Shown: positions 15,790 through 25,900 of the stretch, in pieces | Position numbering within the stretch: the stretch's first letter is position 1 | How the letters are laid out: the number at the start of each line of letters is the position of its first letter | NCBI RefSeq assembly: GCF_000690905.1 | Contig: NZ_JMCL01000072.1 | Coordinates: 1-64,000, forward strand | Origin: Pseudomonas sp. Ant30-3 | GTDB taxonomy: Bacteria; Pseudomonadota; Gammaproteobacteria; Pseudomonadales; Pseudomonadaceae | DNA: 64,000 bases | Direction of reading: 5' to 3' | Notes under the pieces: generated by a model | The model's input: the letters and a program-made list of their open reading frames with translations, nothing else | Databases searched by the model: none | What the model was told of the DNA's origin: nothing | Position numbers and translations under genes: made by a program

Positions 15790-17241
15790 TCAGACCTGCG
15801 GGTCACCCACGTGCAGGATCTTCATCCCGTTGGTGCCGCCGGTGGTGTGGTAGCTGTCGCCCTTGGTCAGGATGACCCAGTCACCTTTCTCGACAACGCC
15901 GAGCTTGACCAGCTCGTCGATCGCCTTCTGGCTGACTTCGTGCGGTGCCAGCGACGCGGGGTCGAACGGAACCGTGTACACGCCACGGAACATCGCCGCG
16001 CGCGCCTGAGTCTCACGGTGCGGCGAGAAGGCGTAGATCGGCACCGAGGAACGGATGCGCGACATGATCAGCGGGGTGTAGCCACTTTCGGTCAACGCGA
16101 TAATCGCCTTCACGCCCGGGAAGTGGTTGGCGGTGTACATGGTCGCCAGCGCGATGCTTTCGTCGCAGCGGGTGAATTCCTTGCCGATGCGGTGGCTGGA
16201 GGTCTTTCCTGTCGGGTGCTTTTCTGCGCCGACGCAAATACGCGCCATGGCTTGCACCGCTTCCAGCGGATACAGACCGGCGGCGCTCTCGGCCGACAGC
16301 ATCACGGCGTCGGTGTAGTCGAGCACGGCGTTGGCCACGTCGGAGACTTCGGCGCGGGTCGGCATCGGGTTCTGGATCATCGACTCCATCATCTGGGTCG
16401 CGACGATCACTGCCTTGTTGTGACGGCGTGCGTGCAGAATGATTTTCTTCTGAATGCCCACCAGCTCGGCGTCGCCGATTTCCACACCCAGGTCGCCACG
16501 GGCAACCATCACCGCGTCGGAAGCCTTGATCAGACCGTCGAGGGTTTCGTCGTCGGCCACGGCTTCGGCGCGTTCGATCTTCGCCACCAGCCAGGCAGTA
16601 CCGCCGGCTTCGTCACGCAGCTGGCGCGCGTATTCCATGTCAGCGGCGTCGCGCGGGAAGGACACGGCGAGGTAGTCGACTTCCATCTCGGCAGCGAGCT
16701 TGATGTCGGCCTTGTCTTTCTCGGTCAGGGCCGGTGCAGTCAGGCCACCGCCGCGACGGTTGATGCCTTTGTGATCCGACAGCGGGCCGCCGATGGTCAC
16801 GGTGCAGTGCAATTCGGTGGCGGTGGCGGAATCGACGCGCATGACCACACGGCCGTCGTCGAGCAGCAGCTCGTCGCCGACGCCGCAATCCTTGACCAGG
16901 TCCGGGTAGTCGATGCCGACCACTTGCTGGTTGCCTTCGGTCAGAGGATGGCTGGTGGAGAAGGTGAAGTGATCACCGATCTTCAGCTCGATTTTCTTGT
17001 TGGTAAATTTGGCGATACGAATTTTCGGGCCTTGCAGGTCACCCAGCAGGGCGACAAAACGACCGTGCTTGGCGGCGAGGTCCCGCACCAGCTTGGCGCG
17101 AGCCTTGTGCTCGTCGGGGGTGCCGTGGGAAAAGTTCAGGCGGGCGACGTCCAGGCCAGCCAGAATCAGCTGTTCGAGAACTTCCGGCGAGTTACTGGCC
17201 GGGCCAAGGGTAGCGACGATTTTGGTACGACGGACGGACAT
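15790..17241 (-). CDS. pykA: Pyruvate kinase
   Basis: This 483-residue cytoplasmic glycolytic enzyme transfers phosphate from phosphoenolpyruvate to ADP. Signature segments are RRTKIVATLGPAS at the N-terminus, NFSHG for nucleotide binding, the LVAKIERAEAV catalytic Lys region, VMVARGDLGVEIG for metal and substrate binding, and ATQMMESM. The C-terminal domain (about 350-480) follows. Its length matches PykA rather than the longer variants. AGGAG lies 7 nt before ATG 17241. It is part of the conserved fumarase-sadC-reductase-pykA block; only the delta-60 gene intervenes. Confidence 0.96.
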   Translation of the reverse strand: MSVRRTKIVATLGPASNSPEVLEQLILAGLDVARLNFSHGTPDEHKARAKLVRDLAAKHGRFVALLGDLQGPKIRIAKFTNKKIELKIGDHFTFSTSHPLTEGNQQVVGIDYPDLVKDCGVGDELLLDDGRVVMRVDSATATELHCTVTIGGPLSDHKGINRRGGGLTAPALTEKDKADIKLAAEMEVDYLAVSFPRDAADMEYARQLRDEAGGTAWLVAKIERAEAVADDETLDGLIKASDAVMVARGDLGVEIGDAELVGIQKKIILHARRHNKAVIVATQMMESMIQNPMPTRAEVSDVANAVLDYTDAVMLSAESAAGLYPLEAVQAMARICVGAEKHPTGKTSSHRIGKEFTRCDESIALATMYTANHFPGVKAIIALTESGYTPLIMSRIRSSVPIYAFSPHRETQARAAMFRGVYTVPFDPASLAPHEVSQKAIDELVKLGVVEKGDWVILTKGDSYHTTGGTNGMKILHVGDPQV

Positions 17242-17416
17242 GCAAAGACTCCTGAGTTCAAGCGCTGAGTGAGGCTACTATGCTCTGCAGGTGTAGTCAT
17301 TGTTCATGTGCACTACTTTTCTTGAAGAACTTTGTGATTCGCCTGTTTATGGAAATGAACAGTGCTGAAGATTTTCGCCGGCGGGTCGATACAGAGCTCA
17401 AGACAGGAGAACCCTC

Positions 17417-17794
17417 ATGCGATTTTTGCTTTTAGCCGTGCTTGCCCTCAGTGTCGTGGGTTGCACCCGTTGGTCGATGAACCATCATCTGAACAATGCC
17501 TACAGCGCCTACGAACGGGGCAATTGCGAGCAGGTCACGCTCGAATTGTCCAAGGTCGAACGCGCCAGCCGCGCGCGGCCTTACGTGTGGCCGGAAGTAT
17601 CGATGTTGCGCGGTTTGTGCCTCGAACGGCAGAAACTGTTCGTCGATGCGGCGCAGACTTATCAGTTCATCATCGCTTCCTACCCGCAAAGCGAATACGC
17701 CTTCCGCGCTCGCGCCCGCCTGGAGACCTTGCAGTCGCTGGGCCATTACCCGTTGCGCAGTACCACGGCAGCGGTCCGCCCTACGCGCTTCTGA
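17417..17794 (+). CDS. Small TPR-like lipoprotein
   Basis: This 125-residue protein has a lipoprotein signal: a hydrophobic stretch after MRF and lipobox SVVGC with Cys17. The mature part is helical and looks like one or two TPR units (NNAYSAYERGNCEQ and AAQTYQFIIASYPQSEYAFRARARLE). An outer-membrane location is likely. AGGAG lies 8 nt before ATG 17417. It appears to be a single-gene unit and a conserved Pseudomonas protein of unknown role. Confidence 0.82.
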   Translation: MRFLLLAVLALSVVGCTRWSMNHHLNNAYSAYERGNCEQVTLELSKVERASRARPYVWPEVSMLRGLCLERQKLFVDAAQTYQFIIASYPQSEYAFRARARLETLQSLGHYPLRSTTAAVRPTRF

Positions 17795-18020
17795 TTGCGC
17801 TGTTATCTCAGGACCTGGCTTGCCGGGACGGTGAGCTATAGTTCTTGTAGTCGGTGAGAGCTTTGCTTCTATCGACGTCACACCTGTGATCGGCAGGCGT
17901 AAGCGACAGCGGTTGTATGGACTGTCGCACCGGGATCTGGGAGAGCGCGCCTCTGCATGCAGAGCCCGTTCCGAAGCATTAGTGCGGCTCTGCTCAAGAG
18001 CCTTGCATGGCGAATGGCGC

Positions 18021-18380
18021 ATGTACATCGACCGCCGGATCGAGCGGCATCAACTGCCGTATTTTCTCAAAGTGTTCAACGGCGTTACCGACAAACCGAT
18101 TGGCTTTCTCGGTAACGTGTCCGAAGACGGGCTGATGCTGATCAGCCATTTGCCACTGATGATTGGTGCCTCATTCGACCTGCGCCTGAAAATTCCTGCG
18201 GCTGACGATTGCCCTCGGTTTATCGACCTGAAGGCTTGCTGCCTGTGGTGCCATGAAGACGCGACGCCTCACCATTACGACGCTGGTTTCAGCCTGCAAT
18301 GGGCACCGGTGGAGTATGGGGATTTGGTGGGGGCGTTGCGGGGGTATTTCAGTTTCAGGCAGTTGCCGGCGTCGGCCTGA
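18021..18380 (+). CDS. PilZ-domain protein, probable cyclic di-GMP binder
   Basis: This small protein of 119 residues starts at ATG 18021; an open frame continues upstream to 17886 but has no ribosome site. It shows the PilZ signature: an N-terminal arginine cluster (DRRIERHQ, for RxxxR) and, about 20 residues on, the NVSEDG motif ((D/N)xSxxG). A beta-barrel-like remainder follows. It is likely cytoplasmic and an effector of cyclic di-GMP, which the nearby SadC-like cyclase could supply. The exact start is uncertain because no strong ribosome site is visible. Confidence 0.75.
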   Translation: MYIDRRIERHQLPYFLKVFNGVTDKPIGFLGNVSEDGLMLISHLPLMIGASFDLRLKIPAADDCPRFIDLKACCLWCHEDATPHHYDAGFSLQWAPVEYGDLVGALRGYFSFRQLPASA

Positions 18381-18541
18381 AAAAAGCCGTAACACAGAGT
18401 TGCGAGCGCTTCATTGCCTCGGGCGACCTGCGCCTTTCCTTCGCGATCTCGCTACTCCTTCCCGCCCGATTTGACCGATAGAACATCAGCAATCATAGGA
18501 GCTTATCAACATCAATGCGAGGGCTGAACCGTTCGTCTGAA

Positions 18542-18586
18542 CTGTCAAATTTAACAGGTGGTTGGCAATGGAAATGGGGATTCAAT
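18542..18586 (+). promoter_or_regulatory. Lux-box-like operator and -10 of the Ig-repeat gene
   Basis: CTGTCAAATTTAACAG at 18542-18557 is followed after exactly 23 nt by TTCAAT (18581-18586), four of six to a -10 hexamer. The coding start is about 75 nt further on. Confidence 0.72.
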
Positions 18587-18659
18587 TACTTTAATTATCC
18601 CCCGCGGCAATGCCGACACCTGGATGTCTGCCTTGATTGCAAAACCATAGGAAATGACC

Positions 18660-21600
18660 ATGGATACCGACGACGGTGTAGAAAAGGATGAATTCCGCGA
18701 GCCGACGGTGGAGTCTGATAGCAGCGGCATTGCCGTGCAGCAAGAAGCTGATGAAATACCGAAGATTGAAGGTTCAATTTCGGAGGCTCAACTGAGTGCA
18801 ACTTCTTTAGGAAGAACGCGATTTACGCTCACCGGAGGTGAAGATGCTAGGAGACTAGATCTTGACTTGGAGTTTTGGTGGGAAGTGAATTTCACTTTTC
18901 ATTGCAGGGCTCATGGCTACAGATTAGCTAACAATGGTCGTGGGTCCGGTAATATTTATTTGGGTATTGATTCGCATGACTCGACGGGCCTGCCGGAGAT
19001 TACCAGAGATGATGCTAGGCAGGATGGAAACTGGCACGGTATCAGCGCTAAATTCGTTGCAACAGGTAATCGCAATACCGGCAAGGGAAATATCTACTGC
19101 CGATGGACCTACGATACGTCGGGAAATGATCCACATTTCTGGATGCCTATATATCCAGTCCCAGCTCCGCCTCCTACAATAATTTCGCCTGTCAGGAATG
19201 TCGCTGAGCCAACATTCCAGATTCTTGGCAAAGGCGCTTTCTTTCCTGTGGCTGCTCCTGCAATGGAAATTCATACCCCATCTGGCAAGTTGAAAAATGC
19301 TTCCATAAATAGTGCTACTGGTGACTGGAACGCTACTGTTTCCATACCCACTGGTCAGTTGTCGATGACTTATTTTGGTCTGCAGGCTTTTTCCAGTACG
19401 TTCCACCATAAGACCGCTAACGCTTCCGCGTACCTCGCGAAAATTACTAATCTGGACACCGTAGTGCGAGCGGAGGATTTTATCTTCAAAGGCACAGCTG
19501 CCCCCGGAAGCAAAATTGCAGTGGTACAGGCTGAGAGCCATTGGACCGCTTTCGCCGGTCCGGCAACCGCGAATTCGTCCGGTATCTGGACGGCAGCTGC
19601 CAACGCAGTGCTGTCCAGTCGAGTCATTACAGTAGAGGCGCAATATACACTCGCAGGGACCCAGCTCGGTTACACAAAACCAGTCACTTTCCAGATTCTG
19701 GGAAAACCGGCCATCAGCAATATGGCGACTCTTCAGGAAATGATTTTCAACGTGACCGGTAGCAATGGTTATTCCGCTGCCACACTCGCCGTCTATATTG
19801 ATCCGACGGCTACCAAAGTTGGAGAAACCACCCTGCAAGCAACCGGCAACTGGAGCGTACCGGTTAACTGTAATCCAGGGGCTGTAAATCTTGCTGTAGA
19901 GCAAGTTCTATCCGGTGTGAAGTCAAACCGTGGTGCAGTTCGTTCATTCCATATCCGGCCCCCGAAACCCACGCTTGCGGCAAAGCTCAATGGAGAAGCC
20001 GTTGAGTTACACGGCACGGGTCATAACGGCTTGAACGTTCGAATGGATGTTCATTTTTCTGGCATCAAAGATGATGCTTATCTTGAGATACCAGTCAATG
20101 CGGGCAAGTGGAGCAAAAATATTCCGGCTGACTTATTGCCGGGCAATTACGTGTTCGGCGGTCGCCAAAGCGTTCCTGACGGTGGCACCGGCCGAATTTT
20201 CAACTCGGGCTGGGCTACTGAGATCAGGGTCAATGTACCCACGCCTAAACCGACAGGCGTAAGTGCCACGGCTGCCGGGCAAAAGGTGACGTTCGAGGGC
20301 ACAGGTCGCCAATGGGACGCAACCGAGGTGAAAATTGGCATTTACCACAACGGTGTGGCTCTGGCCGGGGTGCCGCAGGCCATCGTGCAGCAGAACAATA
20401 GTTGGCAGACTCCGCCAGGGGCCGATTTGCCGCCCGGCACCTATCCCTCTCTGACGGCCCGTCAATGGGTTAATAATCAGTGGTCTGCCGACAGCAGTAT
20501 TTTTTCGATGGTCATCGAGTCACCCGTCCCGCAATTCACGAATCCACCCACCGAATCCCCCACCGGCCAGCGTCCGCAAATTTCCGGCTCGGCATGGCCT
20601 GGCTCGAAGATAGAATTGTGCATCTCGGGAAAACAGCCACAGGAACTGAGCGCAACCTTGGGCACGTTTGTGCTGAACGCCACCGAAGATTGGGCCCCGG
20701 CCACTTATACCCTGACCGCTACGGCAGAATTTGGTGGGCAAGATTCTGCCATCGCCACCCGCACGTTTACAGTCGGGACCCCATTACCGGTTATCAGCAC
20801 ACCCGCCGGCGCCGAAGTCGATCCGGTGCCGGTACTGGAAGGCACTGGTTACAAAGGGTGCTGGGTGTTTGTTTTTTCCGTGGACGGCAATCAAGAACTT
20901 GGACGCGCACAGGTTCGGCAAGACGGTAAGTGGTCGGTCACGTTGCTGGAGCAAGTGCCGAAGGAGCTTGAGCTTTACGCTGTTCAGAAAGAAGCGCCAG
21001 ACAGCGACAACGTGTCGGCACACTCCACCTCGAAAAAATTTACGGTTCGGGTGCCCATCCCGGTGTTTTCACTGCCCGCAGAGAATGGACGCCCGGGGCG
21101 TACGTCGCAGTTTTCGGGCACCGCCATGCCGCGCGGTAAGGTCCAGTTGTGGATCAAAGGGGAAAACCAGCCCAGGGTCAAAGATATTCCGGTGACGCCG
21201 GAGGGCCGCTGGGAAGCAACTGTCAGCCTGGACGTGGGCGGTCCAGTCGTGCTTGAAGTTGCGCTCTTCTACAAGAACTTCAACAGTGCAAGACGAGAGC
21301 GTGTCGTCACCGTGGTGCCGTCCGTGCCTGTCATCGATACGCCGTTGCCCAATGAGGCGCTGGGCGCAATGTTGAGAATTTCCGGATTCGGTTACCCACT
21401 GGACACTATCAAAATTCAGCGCCGCCACAATTATTTCAATTTAGGCTCTGCGACAGTTTCAGCTCAAGGCACCTGGTCATACCTGATCAAACATAACATG
21501 GTTGCGCAAGACGGGTTGAGCGCCTCGGCATTTGCGGGGGTCGGTCTGGAGTCTACGCTGACCCCCGTGGTGGGGGTCACTTTACTTGGGCCTGCTCCGC

Positions 21601-22742
21601 AAATAATCGAACCCATTGCCGGCGATCGCGTAGGGCTCAGGCCGCGATACAGTGGGTTGGCAACGTCTGGAGCCACTGTCAGCGTCGCGTCAGGGTTCAA
21701 CGTTGACGAGCGGCTGGCGCCATCCGCGGTCGCGGATGCATACGGGCGCTGGGAGGTGATGGGCGACAAGAATCTGCCGGAAGGGGCGGCTTGGGTAATG
21801 GTGCGCCAGACGGTGGAGGGTGGCGCTTCCGAGTGGGTTGAAAGTGGGCGCTTCATGGTGGAAAAAGTCGCTGCCGGATTTGAAGCGCCGCAGGTTGACT
21901 ATCCTGTTGAAGGACAAAAAGTCGGAAGGCACCCAATGTTCAAGGGCCGCGGTATGCCAGGGGCGCAAATCACCATCACCAAAGCCAACGACGTTAACGT
22001 TGTGCTGGCCAAACCCTGGGTCGATCGTGATGGCCTCTGGAGCGCGCGTTCGGCGATCGAGTTGCCTTTCGGTAACGAGTACCGGTATTCGGTGAGCCAG
22101 GCCCGCGATGGTGTCCAGTCGCAGTACTTGTCACCCCATCCGTCCTTCGATGTGGTTCAGGTCTCTGCCGGATTCGAGGCACCACTCATCGATACGCCAA
22201 TTAATGACCCAGAGCGAAAACTTGAGCGGCGGCCGATTTTTGCCGGCAGAGGCTGGCCAGGGGCCGAGATAGTTCTCTACCTGAACTTTACCGGCGGCGT
22301 TATCGCCAGTACGCAGGTTGACGCACAGGGCCGGTGGTCGGTGCGCCTTTCCATCGAACTTACCGTGACGGACGACCCACACCGAATCGGGGCCGTGCAA
22401 ACCATCGACGGTCAACGCTCTCTCAAGTCGGAAAATGTCGGCTTCAAGGTCGAGGAAAAAGTCGAAGCACCGGTCATTCTGAACCCGGCTGATGGCGGGT
22501 ACGTCGCGCCACGTGCAGTGATCAGCGGCACCGCTGTGCCGGGAGCGCACGTGATTGTTTATCAATCGGGCATCAGCACGGTCGCATGGGCCGAGGGTAT
22601 CGCCGATGAATCAGGGAATTGGTTGATGATAACGAAGGTATTGCCGCTGGGGGATTTTGCAGTGACCGGACAGGCTCGCAATGGAGTAATAATCTCCGAG
22701 ATGTCGACTCCGGTGAATCTTAAAGTGATAGACGCCGGGTGA
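18660..22742 (+). CDS. Large Ig-like repeat protein in the Tc regulon
   Basis: This 1360-residue protein has no signal peptide or membrane anchor. After an acidic start, residues about 45-165 form a beta-rich domain of unknown type, rich in Trp and Tyr. About twelve Ig-like units of 85-100 residues follow. Each has a PG-x-x-(I/V) strand motif and ends in (G/D)xWSV-like strands (GKWSVTLLEQ, GRWEATVSLD, GLWSARSAIE, GRWSVRLSIE). The last copies are close: AGFEAPQVDYP and AGFEAPLIDTP recur 98 residues apart. ATG 18660 is favoured over 18654 because AGGA is 7 nt upstream. It lies directly before the TcA operon and has its own lux-box-like site. Its function is unknown; a binding or spacer component secreted with the toxin is inference. 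Confidence 0.82.
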   Translation: MDTDDGVEKDEFREPTVESDSSGIAVQQEADEIPKIEGSISEAQLSATSLGRTRFTLTGGEDARRLDLDLEFWWEVNFTFHCRAHGYRLANNGRGSGNIYLGIDSHDSTGLPEITRDDARQDGNWHGISAKFVATGNRNTGKGNIYCRWTYDTSGNDPHFWMPIYPVPAPPPTIISPVRNVAEPTFQILGKGAFFPVAAPAMEIHTPSGKLKNASINSATGDWNATVSIPTGQLSMTYFGLQAFSSTFHHKTANASAYLAKITNLDTVVRAEDFIFKGTAAPGSKIAVVQAESHWTAFAGPATANSSGIWTAAANAVLSSRVITVEAQYTLAGTQLGYTKPVTFQILGKPAISNMATLQEMIFNVTGSNGYSAATLAVYIDPTATKVGETTLQATGNWSVPVNCNPGAVNLAVEQVLSGVKSNRGAVRSFHIRPPKPTLAAKLNGEAVELHGTGHNGLNVRMDVHFSGIKDDAYLEIPVNAGKWSKNIPADLLPGNYVFGGRQSVPDGGTGRIFNSGWATEIRVNVPTPKPTGVSATAAGQKVTFEGTGRQWDATEVKIGIYHNGVALAGVPQAIVQQNNSWQTPPGADLPPGTYPSLTARQWVNNQWSADSSIFSMVIESPVPQFTNPPTESPTGQRPQISGSAWPGSKIELCISGKQPQELSATLGTFVLNATEDWAPATYTLTATAEFGGQDSAIATRTFTVGTPLPVISTPAGAEVDPVPVLEGTGYKGCWVFVFSVDGNQELGRAQVRQDGKWSVTLLEQVPKELELYAVQKEAPDSDNVSAHSTSKKFTVRVPIPVFSLPAENGRPGRTSQFSGTAMPRGKVQLWIKGENQPRVKDIPVTPEGRWEATVSLDVGGPVVLEVALFYKNFNSARRERVVTVVPSVPVIDTPLPNEALGAMLRISGFGYPLDTIKIQRRHNYFNLGSATVSAQGTWSYLIKHNMVAQDGLSASAFAGVGLESTLTPVVGVTLLGPAPQIIEPIAGDRVGLRPRYSGLATSGATVSVASGFNVDERLAPSAVADAYGRWEVMGDKNLPEGAAWVMVRQTVEGGASEWVESGRFMVEKVAAGFEAPQVDYPVEGQKVGRHPMFKGRGMPGAQITITKANDVNVVLAKPWVDRDGLWSARSAIELPFGNEYRYSVSQARDGVQSQYLSPHPSFDVVQVSAGFEAPLIDTPINDPERKLERRPIFAGRGWPGAEIVLYLNFTGGVIASTQVDAQGRWSVRLSIELTVTDDPHRIGAVQTIDGQRSLKSENVGFKVEEKVEAPVILNPADGGYVAPRAVISGTAVPGAHVIVYQSGISTVAWAEGIADESGNWLMITKVLPLGDFAVTGQARNGVIISEMSTPVNLKVIDAG

Positions 22743-22760
22743 CACCCGATGTGTGACCCA

Positions 22761-22790
22761 ATGGCCCTCTCTAGAGGGTCATTTTTTTTG
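22761..22790 (+). terminator. Rho-independent terminator after the Ig-repeat gene
   Basis: ATGGCCCTCT pairs with AGAGGGTCAT (one mismatch) around a tight loop, followed by eight Ts. It separates the Ig-repeat gene from the TcA operon. Confidence 0.88.
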
Positions 22791-22836
22791 TTACCGTGAA
22801 ATTGTGCATTCTCAATCCGACCAGTGGTTGCATTTA

Positions 22837-22881
22837 CTGTCAGATCTGACAGTTGTTCTCCGCCCTGAGTCAGCGTCAAAT
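22837..22881 (+). promoter_or_regulatory. Lux-box-like operator and -10 of the TcA operon
   Basis: CTGTCAGATCTGACAG (22837-22852) is a perfect palindrome. TCAAAT (22876-22881), four of six to a -10, starts 23 nt after it. The first gene of the operon begins 62 nt further downstream. Confidence 0.75.
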
Positions 22882-22943
22882 CGACTGAGCGATAGCGTTG
22901 CTACCCCTATTAGGGGCGGCCTGGCTTATGAGGGGAAACCGCA

Positions 22944-25900
22944 ATGAATACTTCTGACGAACGCCCGGTTAATCAATTGGCCAAGGCTGTGCTGGGGGAA
23001 CAACGCGTCACGCAAGTCGGATCTTTCACTGAATACCTGGAGCAAAACCCCAGCGTGTTCGAGTTGGTAAAACTGGGAACCGGCGGGTTGCAAAAACTTG
23101 GCCTGAGCCGGGTAGAAGCCAAGGCCATGATGGGCCGAGGCAATGCGCTGGCGTCGTATATGGCCAGGGTCTTTCGCGAACGGAATCTGCATGGTATGCC
23201 GACGCGACACAACGCTCGGGCGTCGGTGCCGTTGCCAACGTATATGGATCTGATCAACCCTAACACTGAAGGCAGTGCTCCTGCGGGCAGTATCGAAAAC
23301 AGCGCATCAACTACTGCATATCTGGTGACCTTGCGCGAGTGGGTACGAGACCGCATTGTGCCGCAGGCCGATCTGAAGCGTTCGGTGTCTCTGCAAGTGC
23401 GCCGTCCGGACGTGGATAATCTGTGGATTGACGAGATGGCTGTCAATCGCCGGCAGTCGCGCCTGGAAATTGCCAACGCAGTGCTCGAAGCGCAGATCAA
23501 CAGCAAACTCCCCGAAGGTATTCACGACGTCAAAACCTACCTGCGTACCTGTCGATTTCACCACGGTCTGCCCTACGATCATGACTGGGAAAGCATCGCC
23601 TATGTTGTCGCCACCGTGCTGAAAGAAGGAAGTTTGGGTGATGTCCTTCGCGGAGTCGACTCAGACTACCCGCATTTCAAGAATCGGGGTGGGCGGGGAA
23701 GACGCGCCGATGCCGCATTGCAGTTGAGTAGCGGGATCGGCCCGTTGAAATTGTCGCTGTTGCTGGAAGCCCCCTACTTCAGCTCAATTGAAAGCCCGGA
23801 AAACGTGCCATTGCGGCGGGTTGATCCACGAACTCGGCTGGTCGATCCGACGCCGCAGGCGTCCGCTGAAAGCTTTTATAAAGACAATTTTGGGCAGCAT
23901 GCCGCGAACCTTGATGACCTGCGCAAGCTTGGGAACTTCACGGAAGCCACGCGTCTTGACCAGCGTAGCGTCGACGCATTGCTGGGGCGTGGCGCCTTTA
24001 CCCCCAAGTTGTCTGCCAATGCGCCGGCCATAGGTGATCCGGAAGACCTGCTGACTGGCGTGACGGCAGGCGCAACCTACATCCATGCCGGTGAACAACC
24101 CGCGATCGAAGTGAAAAGAAATGCCGATCTGAATGCCTTTGAATTACATCATGTGGGGGAGGCGGGATTCACGCAGTTTGCCAATCGCATGGACCGCATC
24201 AACCGTAAGTGTCGCCTGGATCGCCTTTTGGGCAAACCGAGTCACCAGGTTGATCAGTTATTGATGGCGGCTATGCATGCCGAGAGCCGCGGGACCGGGA
24301 AAACTGATATCTGGATCACCGTTAATACTCTGCGCTGCCTGGGGTTGTTCCAGGAGTTAAGCAGCGCTTATGAGTGTGAGATGGAAGAGTTCGCTGCGCT
24401 CATCGATGTGCTGTCGGTGTACGGTCAAGATGGCCAACTTTCGCATTTCGATCGCGTCTATAACCGCCAGGCGATGTATGACGAACCCTTGCGCATTGAT
24501 GATGGCGAGTTCGCGATCATGCCGAGCACAGCGGCCGACCAGCAGACGGTTCACCAGATTTGCAGCGCATTGAAAATCAACTTCGAAACTTACCGTTACC
24601 TGGCCACGGTGATCGCCAAAGCGTGCGGTTTGAACACTCACTTGAGCCGCAGTCTGAAAGTCCTTTCCAGCTTCTGGCGCCTTGTGAAGGTGGCCCGGTT
24701 GGTCGAGTTGACACCTATCGAATCCACGGCGCTCCTGCAGACGCTGAGCAATGGTGATGGCCTGGTTGCGCAGTTGGCCGCGGAGCCTGCAGTGTCGGGT
24801 CGCGGTGCAGGTGATGGCGCTGATGCCCTGAGCGCGATACGAGCGCTGACAACCTGTGTCGAGTGGTGCCGGGCTAATGATTTGCCTGTCCTGTGGCTGG
24901 TGCAACACACCGCCCCGGTTTTGGTGCCGACCGTTTGGTCCGAACTCCAGGAACAGTATCTGCGCCAACTGCGCAGCCAGGTCCAACCGATGTTGCTGAC
25001 GGCGGCGTCACTGGTGGAAGCCGGCGCTCCGCTGCGTGGCGACAACGAAGTGATCGTCGACTGGTTGGCGAAGCTGAGCAAGCTGGTGGATGCAGAGGGG
25101 TTGGTGATCGGACGTCACGATCAAACCGAGGCGGATTATCTGAAGGAGGTCGATACAGCTATCGGGAAGGTAGTGGTGGAGGTTCTCGACGAATCTACCG
25201 ACGAAGAGCGGGAGCGCGTGCACTCGCTTGTCCGTGCTGTTCTGCTGCGTCGTCGGGACGAACAACGGGTGGCCGTGCAGGAGAGCTGCGCAGTCTATCT
25301 TGAACTGGACTCTTCGTTGGCGGCGCAGGTGCTGGTCTGGTCCCAAGGTCATCCTTATGATTTTTTGAGCAAAGCCATGTCGCAGCAACCTGGCTCGCTT
25401 GCTCTCGCTCAGCATAAATCGGGTGATCCTGATCCGTTCTTGAAAATGTTGGTGGAACTTGAACGTCGCGGCCGGATTGTGAAGAAGCTGGAGCTGAGTG
25501 CGCAAATGCTCAGCACCTTGGTGACGGGTGAGCAATATCAATGGTTCAGTCTCGAAAGCCCCCACGAGATCTCGATCCAGACGATGTATTACCTGGCGTT
25601 CTACCAACGCATGATCAAACTCGCCAGGCAGCCCGAGGAAAAAATGCTTGCCTATCTGCGGCAGGTCAACGAATTGCCCGAAGAGTTGGCGCCGGACGCT
25701 TTAAGTCTGATTCGCGATGCCGCCACCGACAAGCTTGCCACTTTTTTTGGCTGCGGGATCCGACATGTGCTGCAGTGCGCCCAGCATATCGGCTCCGGCA
25801 CCGGCGATACTCAACGGCCGATTTTGTCGAGTCTGGCGCACCTTGATCTGCTGTCCCGCACACTGGAGTTTGCCAGGAAAGGAATGGATGCCACTTCGGC

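Noticed and set aside
15811..17268. Plus-strand frame of 485 codons opposite pykA
   Set aside because: It is antisense to a fully conserved pyruvate kinase and has no ribosome site or recognisable domain.
9818..22852. Reading the four palindromes as LexA (SOS) boxes
   Set aside because: CTGT-N8-ACAG also fits the LexA outline, but the centre lacks the alternating TATATATA core. The CA-RAT-TG centre, AC/GT flanks and -43 placement fit lux boxes better. LexA remains a lesser alternative.
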